In this document: positions 22,440 to 34,967 of the stretch, piece after piece
Numbering within the stretch: the first letter of the stretch is position 1
Layout of the letters: every line of letters begins with the position of its first letter
Origin: Cristatella mucedo
Lineage: Eukaryota; Bryozoa; Phylactolaemata; Cristatellidae
NCBI GenBank assembly: GCA_009760855.2
Contig: WPIO01000052.1
Span: 1,551,001 to 1,615,000, forward strand
Length of the DNA stretch: 64,000 nucleotides
Direction of reading: 5' to 3'
Translations under genes and position numbers: made by a program
Notes under the pieces: model-generated
What the model was told of the DNA's origin: nothing
Databases searched by the model: none
The model's input: the letters and a program-made list of their open reading frames with translations, nothing else

Positions 22440-23606
22440 CTTGAACGAGGCAAACCGGTCTAGTTCAGTTTGAAAGTCAATATTTTCCGGCGTTTCTTTC
22501 TCTATGCTTAACAAGGGCAGATCATAGTGCCAATATTACCCATTTGATGCTCTCAGAGAAGAGAGGATTACCTTCAGCTTGCTAAAAAAAATGTTCAAAA
22601 CTGGTGACTTAAACAGCTGTAGTGATAAAAACTTGCAATGCCACTGTCAAATTAGGAAGCACATCTCCTTCATGACTGACAATGAAATACGTGAGTTCCG
22701 GTTACCTTTGGTGCCGAGTCGTGACATGCGGCAAGAAGCATTTTTCAGTCGAATATTTTGTAGTACATCTCTGTTCGATCAATGTCTGAACAATAGAAGC
22801 CTCCAAGATCTAGACATTGCTGGCAGAGTTTGGTACGGTCAAGTGTCTTTAAAAGCATCTCAAATTCCAGCAACAAATCAAATTTAACATCAAGATATTT
22901 GAGCCGAGAAAACCTGGTTCCAATTTCTTGTCGGAGCTGGCATTCATAGCTCTTGAAATCTCCTCCTCTGCCGTGAGACCAACATCTTGAGAGAGTTCTT
23001 CGGGTATATGTGTCCTCAGCTGCAACTCCTCACAATTCGAATCTCCTTTTGGCATCAAGTAGTCATTTCTCGCACAGCTCGTCTCGAAGTCTTTACAACT
23101 CAATCTCAAGAGAGTGGTATGTTAAATTCATCTTTGGATAATGCAGTCTTTCCTGAACGCGTTCAGTCTGCCTTAGGATGCTGTACCAAAATGGCAACGG
23201 AGCCAAAAATTAAAAGTTCCGAATACAATGTAGGAGACTGCCAGCTTCACTTCTTGCTTCAAGTGTTCCACTTGTTTCCTCAGACGGTTGCTCCAAAAGA
23301 CCAACAATGCTCTTCCGTCAATCATTGATAGCTTTCGCAACCTTCACTCTTGCACTCCACCTTGCTGCAGAGTCACGTTTGACAGTGATGGCTAAGACTT
23401 TCTTCTGTTATTTCCATCTCAGAATTGATATCTAAAACAAGTAAGTAGGTGCTCTCTATTGTTTCAGAAAAATCAATGACAACGAGGTCTTGATGTGCAG
23501 CGCGAACTTCTGCGACCTTCAAGCTGCGATTGTCACGTTTTACAAAAATTGTCATCTCATTTCTTGACAGTATTCTCTTTCGGACTCCCACATAGTGGCC
23601 GGACAT
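22440..23606 (-). mobile_element. hAT-like transposase relic
   Basis: On the minus strand the frame MSGHYVGVRKRILSRNEMTI, continuing with a DNRSLKVAEVRAAHQDLVVI segment, resembles the catalytic region of hAT transposases of the ZMYM1/DUF4371 type, where NMSGKYxGVQxxI is followed by CxxHSLNLV. A second frame (23,109-22,849) has an EELQLRTHIPEELSQDVGLT segment. Several stops and frameshifts divide it. No terminal inverted repeats were found, so the ends are approximate. It is a non-functional relic. Confidence 0.5.
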
Positions 23607-23639
23607 GATTGGCGCGTTTTCCTACCACTGCCAGTTAAG

Positions 23640-24100
23640 TAATCCTAGCTCTTGGGGTCTAATAATACGTCGTTAGTTGCTCAGCCGCCGCTCTCGGCGC
23701 GACGCAGCCCGCCAGCGGCAGGCAGGATGGGGCGGGCGGACGGGAAGGACAGTTGGAACATGGACGGAGGGGTGAACGGCCGCGTGCTTGTTGCGCGCCA
23801 CCCGAAAACACAACGGTTAAAGCACCCTCGGTGTTTGCGTATTGTTGCCTGCGTGCCGCCAGAGAGTCAAGCTACAGCTTGGTCAAGTCTGTAAGCATGC
23901 TTAAACAGCTCAACCAGCAATGGTCAAGTCTACTGAAACAAGGACTTTCCTGAAGTTAAGACTGGTATTCTCATATGAAACATTTGTAGAAATAAACATG
24001 CACAATTCGTTTTGCTTTGGGCACCCCATGGCCTTAGCGCCGGGGGGGGGGACATCTGTCCCCTGCCCACACCTCGCTACGCCTTTGCCCGACACCCCTT
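23640..24100. other. GC-rich stretch without recognised gene
   Basis: Contains a G9 homopolymer near 24,042 and two overlapping frames of 60-80 residues with no known motif. Nothing else is supported. Confidence 0.4.
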
Positions 24101-24101
24101 A

Positions 24102-24384
24102 AATTGGTATTTAAAAAGAACCTGAAAACGCGATTGTTCATCATATTATTAAGTGGGTCCTTGTGATTCTTTTGATTTGGCTTTTGCCAGCTGACACTTT
24201 GCATACTACTACTACGTTTTGCATGTTGACACAGTGCATGTAACCTCTAACCATGTCATGCCTGTTGACATTGTGCATGTTTCCACTAATTATTTAATCG
24301 TGATTTCTTTACATCACATGCAAATTGCCTAAAAGCATACTAAGTTCTTTGAGGACGCGATACAAATTTATTATTATTATTATC
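24102..24384 (+). mobile_element. LINE A 3' end
   Basis: It starts inside the last codons (TTTAAAAAGAACCTGAAAAC), keeps AAGTGGGTCCTTGTGATTC and the spaced GCATGT/CTAACCATG motifs, and ends in TTATTATTATTATTA. It is more diverged than the other copies. Confidence 0.8.
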
Positions 24385-24479
24385 CTAAAATATGGACCAA
24401 AAATATCTTGAAGCGTCGTGCGCCAAACAATCTTCGCTTAATGCTACTGGAGTCGAACAAGATAAAGGTAAGAGTTAGC

Positions 24480-26400
24480 TTTCATTGCCATGCCTCTTTT
24501 CTTGCGTATGCGAGATGGCTGCAACCATATATACTTCTCCGATACCGCAATAAAAACGTTTTATAATTATTATTTGTGTCAATACTTTTAAAATAAACCA
24601 AAATCCTTAAATTAATTCTGCTGCATACTTCAGTGCTATAGATCCACACTTCTCCACCAACAGGGATGATGACGTACTGTAATGCAAAGTAATGTATCTC
24701 CGTCAGTAACACCACAAGCCAAAACGACCACGTGGTGCTACGAAGGATAGTTCGCTATAGCAAATTCAAAGCCTAGGCGGCTTTTGGCTTGCATTCGGGC
24801 GGCCTAACGACTTCATCTCAAGCAAGAAGGAGAATGATTTGAGATGCACAGCTGAGGGTCGGGCAGCTGAAGTGTGATTAGTATGGAAGTATAGGCTCAG
24901 GATATTTGGAACGGATGCACCACAGCCGACAGCGAAAATTAGATATCTCCAACGGTCTGCAAGCGGAAGAATGGAGCAGCTAATCAACTGTCCACGGCGG
25001 ACCTGAGGGCGCGAGGAGGCTGAAACGACTTGCTGCATTTCGCAGAGGTACGGAGGAGCCAAGCAGTGGCCTTGGCCTCGTGGGTCAGCGTAAGAACTTT
25101 GCTCTGTATCCGTTTATCCACAAGCAGCCATTCAAGCTCTTTCAGCAAGGGAGACACACGCTCAAAAATATGGGATTTTTAACTAGCTTTACAGCTACAT
25201 TCATCATTGGCTGCAGTGGCCTAGTGAATTTTTTGGTCGCCCGTCCAAAATTGAATTGTAATAACCTGTACTAGACAGAACAGGGAGCTAGTTTAAATTT
25301 TTTGCAAGCCACTATGTTTGATGGTCCCAAATTGTACAGAGGATCAAATGTGATGCCTGGTGCTGGAGGAAGTCTTCTTAAGGAAACTTTCCAAATTTGG
25401 CAGCTTTCAAATAAGACACCTAAATACCGAGTAAACCGTGGTGGTCGCGAAGCAGTATCACCTACAAAAAGAGCCGAGTCTACTGGAGCACTGCCAGACA
25501 TTTGGGGTGTCGTCCGAATATTATTTCCACTGTATTCGTCGTTAAGTCTAAGCAAATTGGGAGAATCCAGGATCGAATATCTCTAAGGCAAGCATTCGCT
25601 TAATCATTCTCTGCAACAAACTCCGACGTTTTAAAGGACAGCTGCAGCTGTGTGTTTTCAGCCTTAAAGTAACGATTCCGTGGGCCCAAATTAATTTTCT
25701 CAGTGGTTCGGTATAAATAGAGAATGGCAAAGAAGCGAGGTCGGACCCTTTTGAGACTCCGCACGTGACTGGTCTGGTGAATGTGACCTGACCCCACACG
25801 ACACGGATTGATCGGAGAAGTAAATATAAACCACGCCAGTGCCTCGTCTGCCAGACCGATTGTGGCTCTCAACAGATCAAGTAGGTCATCGCAATCAAGT
25901 GTGTCCAAGGCAGCTGATAGATCCAGCAGGGCTAGGGCAGTGACATTACTTGTTGCTCATAGGATGTATTTTTTACACGGAGGAGAGCAGTTTCAGTGGA
26001 TTGGTGTCGCCTCAATCTCGACTGACATTGTTTTGAACATTTGCCCTTTTCAATCTGTATTACAAACCGCTTAGTGACAATATTTTCAAGAATCTGTGGT
26101 ATAGAGTTAGGAAGGCGCGATAATTTGCTCGGACCTTTAAACTATATCGAGGCTTTTCAAGAGCTGGTCTAAGAATGGCCGGTTTGTAGGACTTGGGCAC
26201 AACCTATGTTTACAGAGAAGGGTTACAAATCTCAGTTATGGCGGGGCTAAGTTTGTCTGCCAGTGAAAACCACAGACGGGATGGTATAGGAGCTTCAGGA
26301 AAAATCTCTTCTTACTAGACTTAATTAAAGTAGCCACATCACATGCATAAACCTCGAAATTCTCTTAAGCGAGGTTACAGGTTGCAAATCAACAATTTCT
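24480..26400 (-). mobile_element. LINE B, 3' half (reverse transcriptase), dead
   Basis: Minus-strand frames give LDTLDCDDLLDLLRATIGLA, then GVSKGSDLASLPFSIYTEPL (the GVPQGSVLxPLLF motif) and a C-terminal APPYLCEMQQVVSASSRPQV. The 3' end (24,690-24,800) carries the family B tail ending in GATACATT. The frames overlap out of phase, so the copy is inactive. The block at 26,420-26,620 is a separate insertion that splits it from 26,640-27,520. Confidence 0.72.
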
Positions 26401-26419
26401 TTAGTCGGGGGAACCTTTT

Positions 26420-26620
26420 TGGGTAATAATGATAAAAATAACACCTCTGATAAAGCGCCCTCAGAGAACTCAATCTCTTTCTAGGCGCTTTACAGATGCT
26501 GAAAAAGAAACACGATCTAATGGTGATTGGTATCAAGCTTGATAAACAACATGAATAACATGGTTAGGGTGACATGCACAGGGTCAGCATGCAAGTGTGG
26601 ATGCAAGAATGTGCACAATT
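26420..26620 (-). mobile_element. LINE A 3' end inserted in LINE B
   Basis: On the plus strand it shows an AATAATGATAAAAATAAC remnant of the ATT tail, then GATAAAGCGCCCTCAGAGAA, CTTTCTAGGCGCTTTACAG and the spaced CATGGTTAGGG and CAGGGTCAGCATGC motifs. This is the family A 3' end in reverse. It interrupts the LINE B copy, so it is the younger insertion. Confidence 0.82.
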
Positions 26621-26639
26621 TCTTTAGTGAAGAAGGCTG

Positions 26640-27520
26640 AAAACTTGTCAGCCGAGCAATTAATTTATGGGTAGTGAAACCTCTCAGGATTGGAAAGCAT
26701 ATTGTTCACCGTCATGGAAATCTGATTTGGGTCCGACTGGCAGGACTTTGATTTTTGAGTGAAAATGAAGGCCTGAATTTTCTAAGCTTCCATGTGAATA
26801 CTTGGAGAAGTCTTTAAAATTGGCTAGATCTCCATCTCACACAGACTTCTTAAAGCGGCGTCCAATCCTTCGCTTAACATGGCACATCTTGTGTGGTTTT
26901 TAATCAATTGAAAGGACTCTCCGCGTCTCTGGACATGGACATAATTCACTACAGGGGGGAGCATGCTCGTCAAGAGCACTCCTAAGGTTCATGTTTACCG
27001 CAGCAGTGATGGTGTCAACGATGTTTGTCGAGTCTGGGTACAGATCATGAAGACCTGCCTCGTGACAGATTTCTACAAATTTTGGCTTCGGCAACATTTT
27101 ATAGGTTGTGTGGTTGGACATACTCGACGTTACCCTACATGCACAACCGGACAGAAACAGTAGCAGTGACTTATAAATAATTTGAGATGTTCAGCAGGCT
27201 CGTAATAAGGTCAGAATTCAGACATCATTAGTGATGACGAGATCTAATATATGGCCAATGACTTACGTGGTGTGACTAATGTCCTGAATCAAATAGGAGT
27301 TCTCCAGACAGTCAAGAAATGAGCGGACTTGGCTGCTGCTAGGGTTGTCAACGTGAATTTTAAAGTCTCTTGTATACAGTAACGGGCTATCATAGGCGAA
27401 TATTGTATTGATGAACTCCAAAAACTCCGTCACAAACAAGGTTAGACAGCCATAAGGAGGTCTGTAGATCTTAACTGTGAGAGGCGCTCAGGCCCCAGAT
27501 GCTGCAAAAATTGGAGTATC
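26640..27520 (-). mobile_element. LINE B, upstream continuation
   Basis: Decayed coding sequence in the same orientation as the LINE B half before it. It resembles the segment at 30,800-31,650 of the other LINE B copy: both have GCTGAAAACTTGTCAGCCGA-like and TTGACTGTCTGGA-like stretches. No frame exceeds 75 residues. Confidence 0.5.
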
Positions 27521-27559
27521 ACATCAGCTCCACAGTCGTCTGCCTACTTTCAGATGTTT

Positions 27560-28200
27560 TAACTGCAAAATTCGGGCCTGCTTAGATAGGGATACAGCAC
27601 CAAAGCTGGTGCATGAATTATTGACATCCAATCGTAAATTTTGTAACTCACTGCTTGCAGGTCTTTCGCCCTGAGCAGTTTTGGGCTCACAGTTGGTGAA
27701 AAGCTAGTCTTGTCTTTTTGCTGAGCAGTTCCCACATCACACCATTTCTCGCCGACCTGCATAGGCTCCCCATCAAGAAGGGCATTTAATTTAAGGTTTT
27801 TCCACTCACTTGTATGCACCTTCATTCTCTTACTCCAGCCTACTTTTCTTAGCTACTTCTCAATAAGGCCAGGCAAAGCTTCACCCTCTCTTCTGATTCA
27901 AGTCGTTCAGCGGGGGGGGGGGCCTCGACTAACCTCAAATCTTTTGGAAACCATGCCTTTAGTTCGTATGCGACATAAGTCTGAAGATCACTCCCATTGC
28001 CGCGGTGAAATCCCCTGATTTGACGCAATTTGTCCGTGATGCTAAAAACCCAGCTGTTCCCCATAGCATTTGCTGGGTTCCTGTCAATTGATCTTTGCTT
28101 GCTCACACTTGCTGATGTGTGAATGTTATCACTAAGCATGTTAACACGCTTCGTTTATAGCATTCCCGATGTGCCTAAAGAGAGATGTCGTTCTCTGAGC
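27560..28200 (+). mobile_element. LINE A fragment, reverse transcriptase C-terminal part
   Basis: KLVHELLTSNRKFCNSLLAG is read in the plus strand, followed by the equivalents of HRLPIKKGI, ARQSFTLSSDSSRS and TNLKSFGNHAFSSYA, with frameshifts. A G10 run lies at about 27,913. There is no 3' tail. Confidence 0.65.
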
Positions 28201-29555
28201 GCACTACGGAAGTTCATTAGCAGTGGCGGAGCCAGGGGAAAGGACCATTGCCACCCCCTTATGATGGGGCAGCAATATAGACCAACCCATATTCTTATGC
28301 CCCCGACCGCCGTCACCACTGACGAAATTATTTCCTACTTCCACTAGATAAGCGACCACTGAGATCGTGTCAATTAAACATTATTTTGCGACCTACAATT
28401 TTTCATTACTTTTTGGTTTGCCTCATACACGAATGCTTGTACATCCACTTAATCTTTGTGGCCCTTTGAGTTACGGAAGGGATAATCTTGCGAGTCTTGA
28501 CCCCTAAATATAAATCTTGTGGATTTGCCCCCTGAAAACTCCGGCTCCGATTATGTGCAATATTGTCAACGTTTTTATTAGTTATAATTTTTGAGTTGAA
28601 GTTCAACGCGAGCAACGGTAAATCATTAAAACCTTACTATACGTCTAGCAGCTGTTCCTTAATATTGTCCAAAATCTCTCAGGTTACAAAAAAATTGTGT
28701 TTCAATGTACATGCATACGCTTGATCGTAGTAGCGAGTATTTTTAGCGATTGACTTACTTCAAATTTGCTGGATAGGTGCAAAATGCTGTAACCGAGTTC
28801 CAGGGATCAGAGGCTAATTCCCGCCAAACCCCGCCATACTCCGGCCACGCTGCTGCTCGCCATGCCGCCGAGCTAGGGTAAGACGAGCGGCCGTCAGGTT
28901 AAACCTCTTTATAATAACGCATGCACCAACAACAACAGGGGAACTAAACAAGCCTACAGGAAGGGTCCCACACACAGTACACTACGGGGGCGCAAGACGA
29001 CGCAGAAAGCGCGAACAAACGTGTTAGTTGGGGTCAGTCGGCTTCTGCAGTCCTGTCGTTGTACCGACTCCGAATCCAACAGTACGAGCGTACGCCGTCC
29101 AAAACCCGGCTGGCTGAGTAGCTGCTGGCTAGTCCGAGTCGACAACTACCACAGTCGTAAGCTTCCACCGAAAGACGCCAACACACGGGGGGGGGGTCAC
29201 GAACACACTACACGGGGGGGGGACGCGGTATAAACAAGTCAACAACGAGCGAGCTATCCAGCTCCGCTCGGGCCTTGGGTACTCATTCCCTTGCGTGCGT
29301 GGCAGCATCGCCGGAGCACGTCTGCACGAATCCAGGTGCATAACTCGGCGAGACCGGGAGCCCCCAACACCACGACTTACTTGGCCAACTTCCCGTACCC
29401 AAGAACCCCAGTGACCTCACGTCACCACACATGCCGTAGGTCCGACCCCGGCCTAGCCGGTGACCCTCATTACAGCAGCTTGGTCCCAGCCAACCGAACC
29501 CAGACTGCTTACAATGCTTTCTAAGGCTCTGGAAAACTGACAAAAACCACAAAGT
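28201..29555. other. Intergenic, GC-rich, possible old DNA element
   Basis: CAGTGGCGGAGCCAGG at 28,221 and the inverse CCGGCTCCGATTATG near 28,542 could be ends of an old hAT-type element, but no target duplication matches. From 28,800 the sequence is CpG-rich with G8-G10 runs near 29,190 and 29,215. Opposing frames of 63-121 residues overlap here and none has a known motif. Confidence 0.35.
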
Positions 29556-29559
29556 AGTA

Positions 29560-31900
29560 TAGTTTAATAGCTCTTCATTTGCAGCTCCACAAAGCAAGAG
29601 GACGAATTTCCAGAGTGCTACCATAGAGAAAGTCTGTAGCATACTCAAAGCCTAAGTGGCTTTCCGCGCTCAAACGATAGCTAATAGACTTCGTTTCATG
29701 CACCTCGGATAAATTGAGAAGTATACCTGAGACACGATCCGTTGAAGAAGTGAGTGTCATTTGCTCAGCAGCTCAAGATGGCAGCAAATAATGAGCCAGA
29801 GTCTACAACAGTATCGTGTAAGCATTGCGAAGGTGATTTCTAATGTCTAGGACATGCAAATCAAAAGCTTCTATCGTCAACACTCTTAAAGCGACGGATG
29901 GGAGCAGCCAATTTAATGTCCATAGAAGACTTGAGAGCAAGAGTTGAGAGCAAGAGAGCTTGAGAGCAAGAGCTGAAACTGGAGCGGCAGCTCAGCCAAG
30001 TTTGAAAGGGGCCATGTTATGGCTATGGCTTTGTGGTTAAGAGTAAGAATTTTGCTCTGTACCCGTAGATTGACCGGGAGCCATAGAAGCTCTTTCAGCA
30101 AAAGAGACATTTGACTAAACCTCTGGGATTTCTTGACATCGCCTTTCATATATATTCATTTCGATCAGCAGAGGTGTAACGTCTTTTCTCGGTAGCCCAG
30201 CTAAGATGGCATTGCAGTAGCCCTAACCTAGAACAAACAGGGAGCTAGTTAAATTTCCAGCAAGCCACCCCGTGGCAGATAGTCATTAATCTTCGTCAGG
30301 GATCCGACATGGTGGTTGCTGGTAGATGCAGTCTTCTTAATGAAGCTTTCAAAACTTAAGCAGTTATCAAGAGGACACCTCAATTGCCATTACATGGTGA
30401 CGATCGCACATCAGCATCACCAATTAGAAGTGAAAAATCTTATGTTCCAGTGGCAAGATTCAGGTTTCCTGTGAATAGCAGTGGTCAGCATCCTCAGAAA
30501 ATTTACTGCTTTAAGCTTAATCATGGATTGAGGCCATTGCAGCAGATTGCTTGAGAACACGTGTGCACAATAGTGCAAAAGTGTGTGGGTACACTTAAAC
30601 AATAGTGTTTTTTCGTCTGTAATCCTAATTGGAACTTCGCACAGCCAAATTCCTGTTGATTTGTGGTTGATTCGAGTACATTTTGGGGATTGCGATAGTG
30701 GCCAGTGTCTTTGCAGCCCGTTTGCATGAGAACGCTCGAGCGTCATGTCATAAAATGTGGTGGGTGCATTGCAATGACTTTGTAGGATGATATTCATTCG
30801 AAATTCGCACTTTGTTTCGTCGATTTTTTCTTAACTAGAGTGGATTGTGGTGGATTGTAGTGCTTGTCGTGTCTTTCATTTAACCGGCGAAACGACCAGC
30901 GTCCGGGTTTGGCAGTGCTCAGAATATTCAAGCAAATGTTGGACTTTCTCATAAAATCGTTCTGGGTCTCATCGGCAAGACTGCAGTTTTCGGGGGGAAA
31001 AAAAGGCCGTGGCTTTTCTAAGCTTCCGAGTGTAGACATAGGTGTAGGATCTTGATAACTGCCTAGATCGGCGTCAGAGTGAGCCTTCTAGAGCACCGTT
31101 CAAACGCTCGCTTTTCACAGTGCATCTTTTGACGTGTTTCGGTAAGTTGATGGGAGTCTCTAGGACTCTGTACTCTGACTGAATAAAGGGGGTATGCTTA
31201 ACGAAAGCACTCTTACGTTTTGAGTTTGCTGCATTGATGAGGGTATCTAGGCTGTCTGAAGAGTGTGGGAAGATCTGGAATACGAGACCGCTGACGGATT
31301 AAAACAAACTTAAGTAGCAATGCAGTTTAAGTTTCGTGGCAGGAAAAGCTCGATGCTTCCCTGCACATGCTACGGAACAGGAACAGCAAATGATATTGAG
31401 CAATGATACGATAGATTAAATGGGCACACAACAAGGTAAAAGGGACAAGAATCGTATAGGATCGCGCCCGGCCGAATGTGGCGTCCAATGTTATTTACAT
31501 GACTAACACGCTGGATCAGGCGAGGTGTTCCAGATAGTCAAGAAATTAGTAGACCTGTTTTTAACTGTGGCGAATAACGTAAATTTTTAAGTCTTTAGCA
31601 ATCAATGACGGTCTCTAGCACGGGAATATCTTGGTGAGGATCTCCGAAAACTTACCCATCAACAAGGTTAGACAATCGGAGTCTATAAATCGCTATCTTA
31701 ATAACCACCGTCCTTGGTGGAGATCTGATGGTCAAGAGAGAGTAGGAGCGATGGAAGAAAAAGAGCTGCCTAAAACACCGCCTGCTGGTCTCCTGTTTTG
31801 TTGATCGAGGCTTTTCGATTGCATCGTTACATACCACAGCATTTCTCAAGCAAGTGCTCCCTCCATGCGGGATCACGACTCGTGCAAGCTCATTGTCAAT
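29560..31900 (-). mobile_element. LINE B, second dead copy
   Basis: The 3' end near 29,560-29,720 has the family B tail (TAAGTGGCTTTCCGCGCTCA in reverse). Upstream on the minus strand come LLKELLWLPVNLRVQSKILT (30,090-30,010) and a broken reverse transcriptase to about 30,800, followed by a degenerate 5' part. Multiple stops divide every frame. The 5' limit is uncertain. Confidence 0.65.
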
Positions 31901-32119
31901 TCACGAAAAATACTAGATCCAGCCGGTTGACCTGAAAAGTGGTCCTTAACGTAGTCGTTAAGCTCAGCGAAGCTTTCATTTACTAAACATTTCCCGTACT
32001 GGTTTCTGCAGAATTATTCTCTAGCACTGACTCGGCAGTTCCTGGTCGCCGAAGATATTTACGTTATCAGAATAAAGACAATATTGTTGTAATAGTCAGC
32101 AGCTAGTTATATACAATGA

Positions 32120-32430
32120 TCACATTTAAGAAGAAACTTCGATCACCTGTATTTATCACAGCATTTAACGGGTCCCTGTGATTCGTCCTGTATGTGCCTA
32201 TGGGTGCTGACACTGTGCATGCTGCTACTAACCTCACTTGCATGCTGCTACTAACTTCACTTGCACCACTAACCATGCTATTCTTGTTGTTTATTGAGCA
32301 TGCTACCACTAACCATTCAATCACGCTTCCTTCGCCGTACATTGTAAAGCGCCTAGCGAACAATTAGAATTACAGACGAGTTATCTGAGGGAACTGTATC
32401 AAAGGTGTTATTCTTATTATTACTATCATC
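32120..32430 (+). mobile_element. LINE A 3' end
   Basis: It starts in the last codons (CACATTTAAGAAGAAACTTC), then CATTTAACGGGTCCCTGTGA and GCTGACACTGTGCATGCTGC, a decayed AAAGCGCCTAGCGAACAATT block and a short imperfect ATT tail. Confidence 0.83.
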
Positions 32431-32747
32431 GTGACCTTGACGATTTCCTTCAACCTCCTCAGCATACATAGACTTTTTCTATTTCAGGAAAAGATTGATA
32501 CAATTTACATTTACTTAGTATTTTTTTAACTTATGTTTCCTTTATTTGTTTTAGCTTGTAAGCTTAGCATTATGCGTATTTAATTAATAATTTTTTCATT
32601 AATTATCTTTACATATTTAGAATCATAGAGGGCAATATTAACTAGCCTTTGGCTTCTCCATTTTTGTTTAAGAAGCAAAATGTTAATTGTAAAAGATCTA
32701 CATATCCTCAATAGTAATTCAAAAATCTATTTGGCCTGATAAAAACA
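32431..32747. other. AT-rich intergenic stretch
   Basis: AT-rich sequence without coding potential that precedes the tRNA-Asp terminator. Nothing recognised. Confidence 0.6.
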
Positions 32748-32819
32748 CTCCTTGGCGGGGAATTGAACCCCGGTCTCCCGCGTGACAGGCGGGGATACTA
32801 ACCACTATACTACCAAGGA
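32748..32819 (-). tRNA. tRNA-Asp (GTC)
   Basis: A 72-base cloverleaf on the minus strand. The acceptor stem TCCTTGG pairs with CCAAGGA, followed by discriminator G. The D arm starts TAGTATAGTGG. The anticodon stem CCGCC/GCGGG encloses anticodon GTC, which reads GAC and GAU. The T arm has GGTTCAATTCC. A TTTTT run directly downstream on the minus strand fits a pol III terminator. It is a single copy without array flanks. Confidence 0.97.
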
Positions 32820-33179
32820 CTCCTACTGGCTTAGCAGCACTAAACCGCTTATATAAAATTAATAACATTTCTGTGTATTGCACCTTTGTTAGTTGAGCTA
32901 TTATAAATTAGTGGTTTTCGGTCGGTTTTTCTAAACTATTGATGCGAACAACCATACTGCACTAGGGATCCATGCGAGTTTCGGTTGAAGATGCATTTGC
33001 GTTCGGGCAGCCCAGCTGCTCTTGACTGACACATGGATGAGCTCTAAAATTAAGTGTTTAACTTGCGTAAATTCGTCCTGAGACAAAGTCCGTCCAGCGC
33101 TTGACATAGAAGCCGCTTTTACAGTCCTGTCAAAGGCTAGACCAGCTAACCTCGTTAAGAATCGGACCACGGGCTCCAT

Positions 33180-33408
33180 CTACGGAACCGGTTCTCGGAT
33201 AACGAGCATATCTCCGCGTCCGTGACTAGAGCAGAACGAGCGACGGCAAGAACGAGGCTACTTTTAATCAGTAGAAATGGCTCGTCATGTCAAGGTTGTC
33301 ACCTGCGTCCTCCGGCCCCCGCCTACCCCGTGACTTGCCAGCCCACCCACGCTCGCACCCGTACAGACGCTAGTTGTACGCGTCCGCCCAGTCGGCGGTG
33401 CGAGCAAG
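33180..33408 (+). promoter_or_regulatory. Likely promoter and 5' UTR of the TM2 gene
   Basis: A CpG-rich segment immediately upstream of the first coding exon, in contrast to the AT-rich sequence before 33,000. No TATA box is obvious. The transcription start cannot be placed from sequence alone. Confidence 0.4.
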
Positions 33409-33736
33409 ATGCAGTACCCGCAGTCGGCAGCGGCGACGGAGGGCACACCTCTAGTGGCCAGATTCTCCGAGAAGACGCTGTACGAAGCGTACCTCCTATG
33501 GCTGCCGCCTTTCGGCCTGCTCGGCGGACACCACTACTACTTGCGGCGCTACCTCATGGGCATAATGTACACTTGCACGCTGGGCTTCATCGGCGTAGGC
33601 TTGCTCGTCGACCTGTTCCGGATGCCCTCGCTCGTTAGGGACGCTAACGCCGCGCGCCGCCACGAGCCGCCCAAGACCGAACTGCGATCCACTGTCGACG
33701 CCTACTTGTTCTGGCTGCCGCCTTTCGGCCTGCTCG
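33409..33736 (+). CDS. TM2 gene exon 1
   Basis: The start is the ATG in the context GAGCAAGATGC. The exon encodes residues 1-109 plus the first base of codon 110: a short N-terminal segment, all of TM2 domain 1, a linker (RRHEPPKTELRST) and the first half of TM2 domain 2 up to PPFGLLG. The donor is CTCG|GTATTGG, with the frame leaving in phase 1. Reading on gives a stop within three codons. Confidence 0.88.
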
Positions 33737-33949
33737 GTATTGGCTAGTGCGGCGGCGGCGACGGTGCGCTCAGCAGCCCGCGCCATTGGCTCGCGCGCGC
33801 GCACGCGCGCGAGCTCTCGGACGCTGGTTACCTCGCAGCCCGTCGTAGCGACGCGTCTGCGAGCGGTGGCGCTCCTAGAATAGCGAATGCAAAGCGCCTA
33901 GAAAGAGATTGAGTTCTCTGAGGGCGCTTTATCCAGTGCATTATTATTA

Positions 33950-33984
<35 letters not shown>

Positions 33985-34898
33985 GCGAGCGCCCATGGAC
34001 GAACTACGCAGATGGCGCCCCCTGCAGTATTAGTAATAATAATAATAATAATAATATTGCACTTGATAAAGCGCCCTCAGAGAACTTGATCTCTTTCTAG
34101 GCGCTTTACATGTGCTGCAAAGTGATACGCAATAGAATTGTAAGTAAAATCATGCTTGAAAAACAAACAAAATGAATAACATGGTTAGGGGTTACATGCA
34201 CTGGGTCAGCATGCAAATGTGGTTAGTGGCAGCATGAACAGTGTCAGCACGCATAAGCACATCGAGGACGAATCACAAGGACCCACTAAATGCTGTCCTA
34301 AATAGGTATGTTTTTAAGTTTCTTTTAAATGTGGTCAGGTCAGGGGATGTTCTGATGCAGGTCGGGAGGGAGTTCCAGGCTGTGGGAGCATACGAGCTAA
34401 ATGCACGGTCTCCAAAGGATTTAAGGTTTGTACGAGGTATTTCTAGACTGTTGGATTCCGAAAAGCGAGTGGTACGATGCTTTGCCTGATTGGGTAGTAT
34501 ATCTGAAAGATTAGTCTCCCACTTCGGATGGTCCCAGCGATCCTGAGCCCCTGATCCTGATCCAGGGGACATATGCCCCCCCCCCGTGCCCCCCTTCGGC
34601 AAGCTACAGCGGTCAACGCGTCCAAGCGTCCTAGCGCCGGCTGCCCGCCGCTTGTGGCGCTGCAGTAACTCCAAACGGTATCTCGGAGCGTAACGGAGGC
34701 CCTCGCTCACCGTCTCTGTCTCTGTCTCTCTGTCTCTCTGTCTCTCTGTCTCTCTGTCTCTCTGTCTCTCTGTCTCTCTGTCTCTCTGTCTCTCTGTCTC
34801 TCTGTCTCTCTGTCTCTCTGTCTCTCTGTCTCTCTGTCTCTCTGTCTCTCTGTCACTCTGTCTCTGTCTCTGTCTCTGCCTCTGTCTCTGTCTCTGTC

Positions 34899-34967
<69 letters not shown>

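Noticed and set aside
28221-28555. Possible hAT element with ends CAGTGGCGGAGCC
   Set aside because: The right end does not carry the expected CACTG terminus and no 8-base duplication is visible, so it was not called as an element.
33222-33638. 138-residue plus-strand frame overlapping exon 1 out of phase
   Set aside because: Low-complexity Arg/Pro/Ala composition, and it overlaps the well-supported TM2 exon in another frame.
33496-33804. 102-residue minus-strand frame opposite exon 1
   Set aside because: Antisense shadow of the GC-rich TM2 exon.
33790-33816. GC palindrome CGCGCGCGCACGCGCGCG as a regulatory element
   Set aside because: Alternating purine-pyrimidine tracts like this and the one at 60,239 may form Z-DNA, but nothing in the sequence shows a function.
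34273-34710. Reading the whole 145-residue minus-strand frame as one protein
   Set aside because: Only the C-terminal two thirds match LINE reverse transcriptase; the N-terminal part is unrelated flank that is open by chance.
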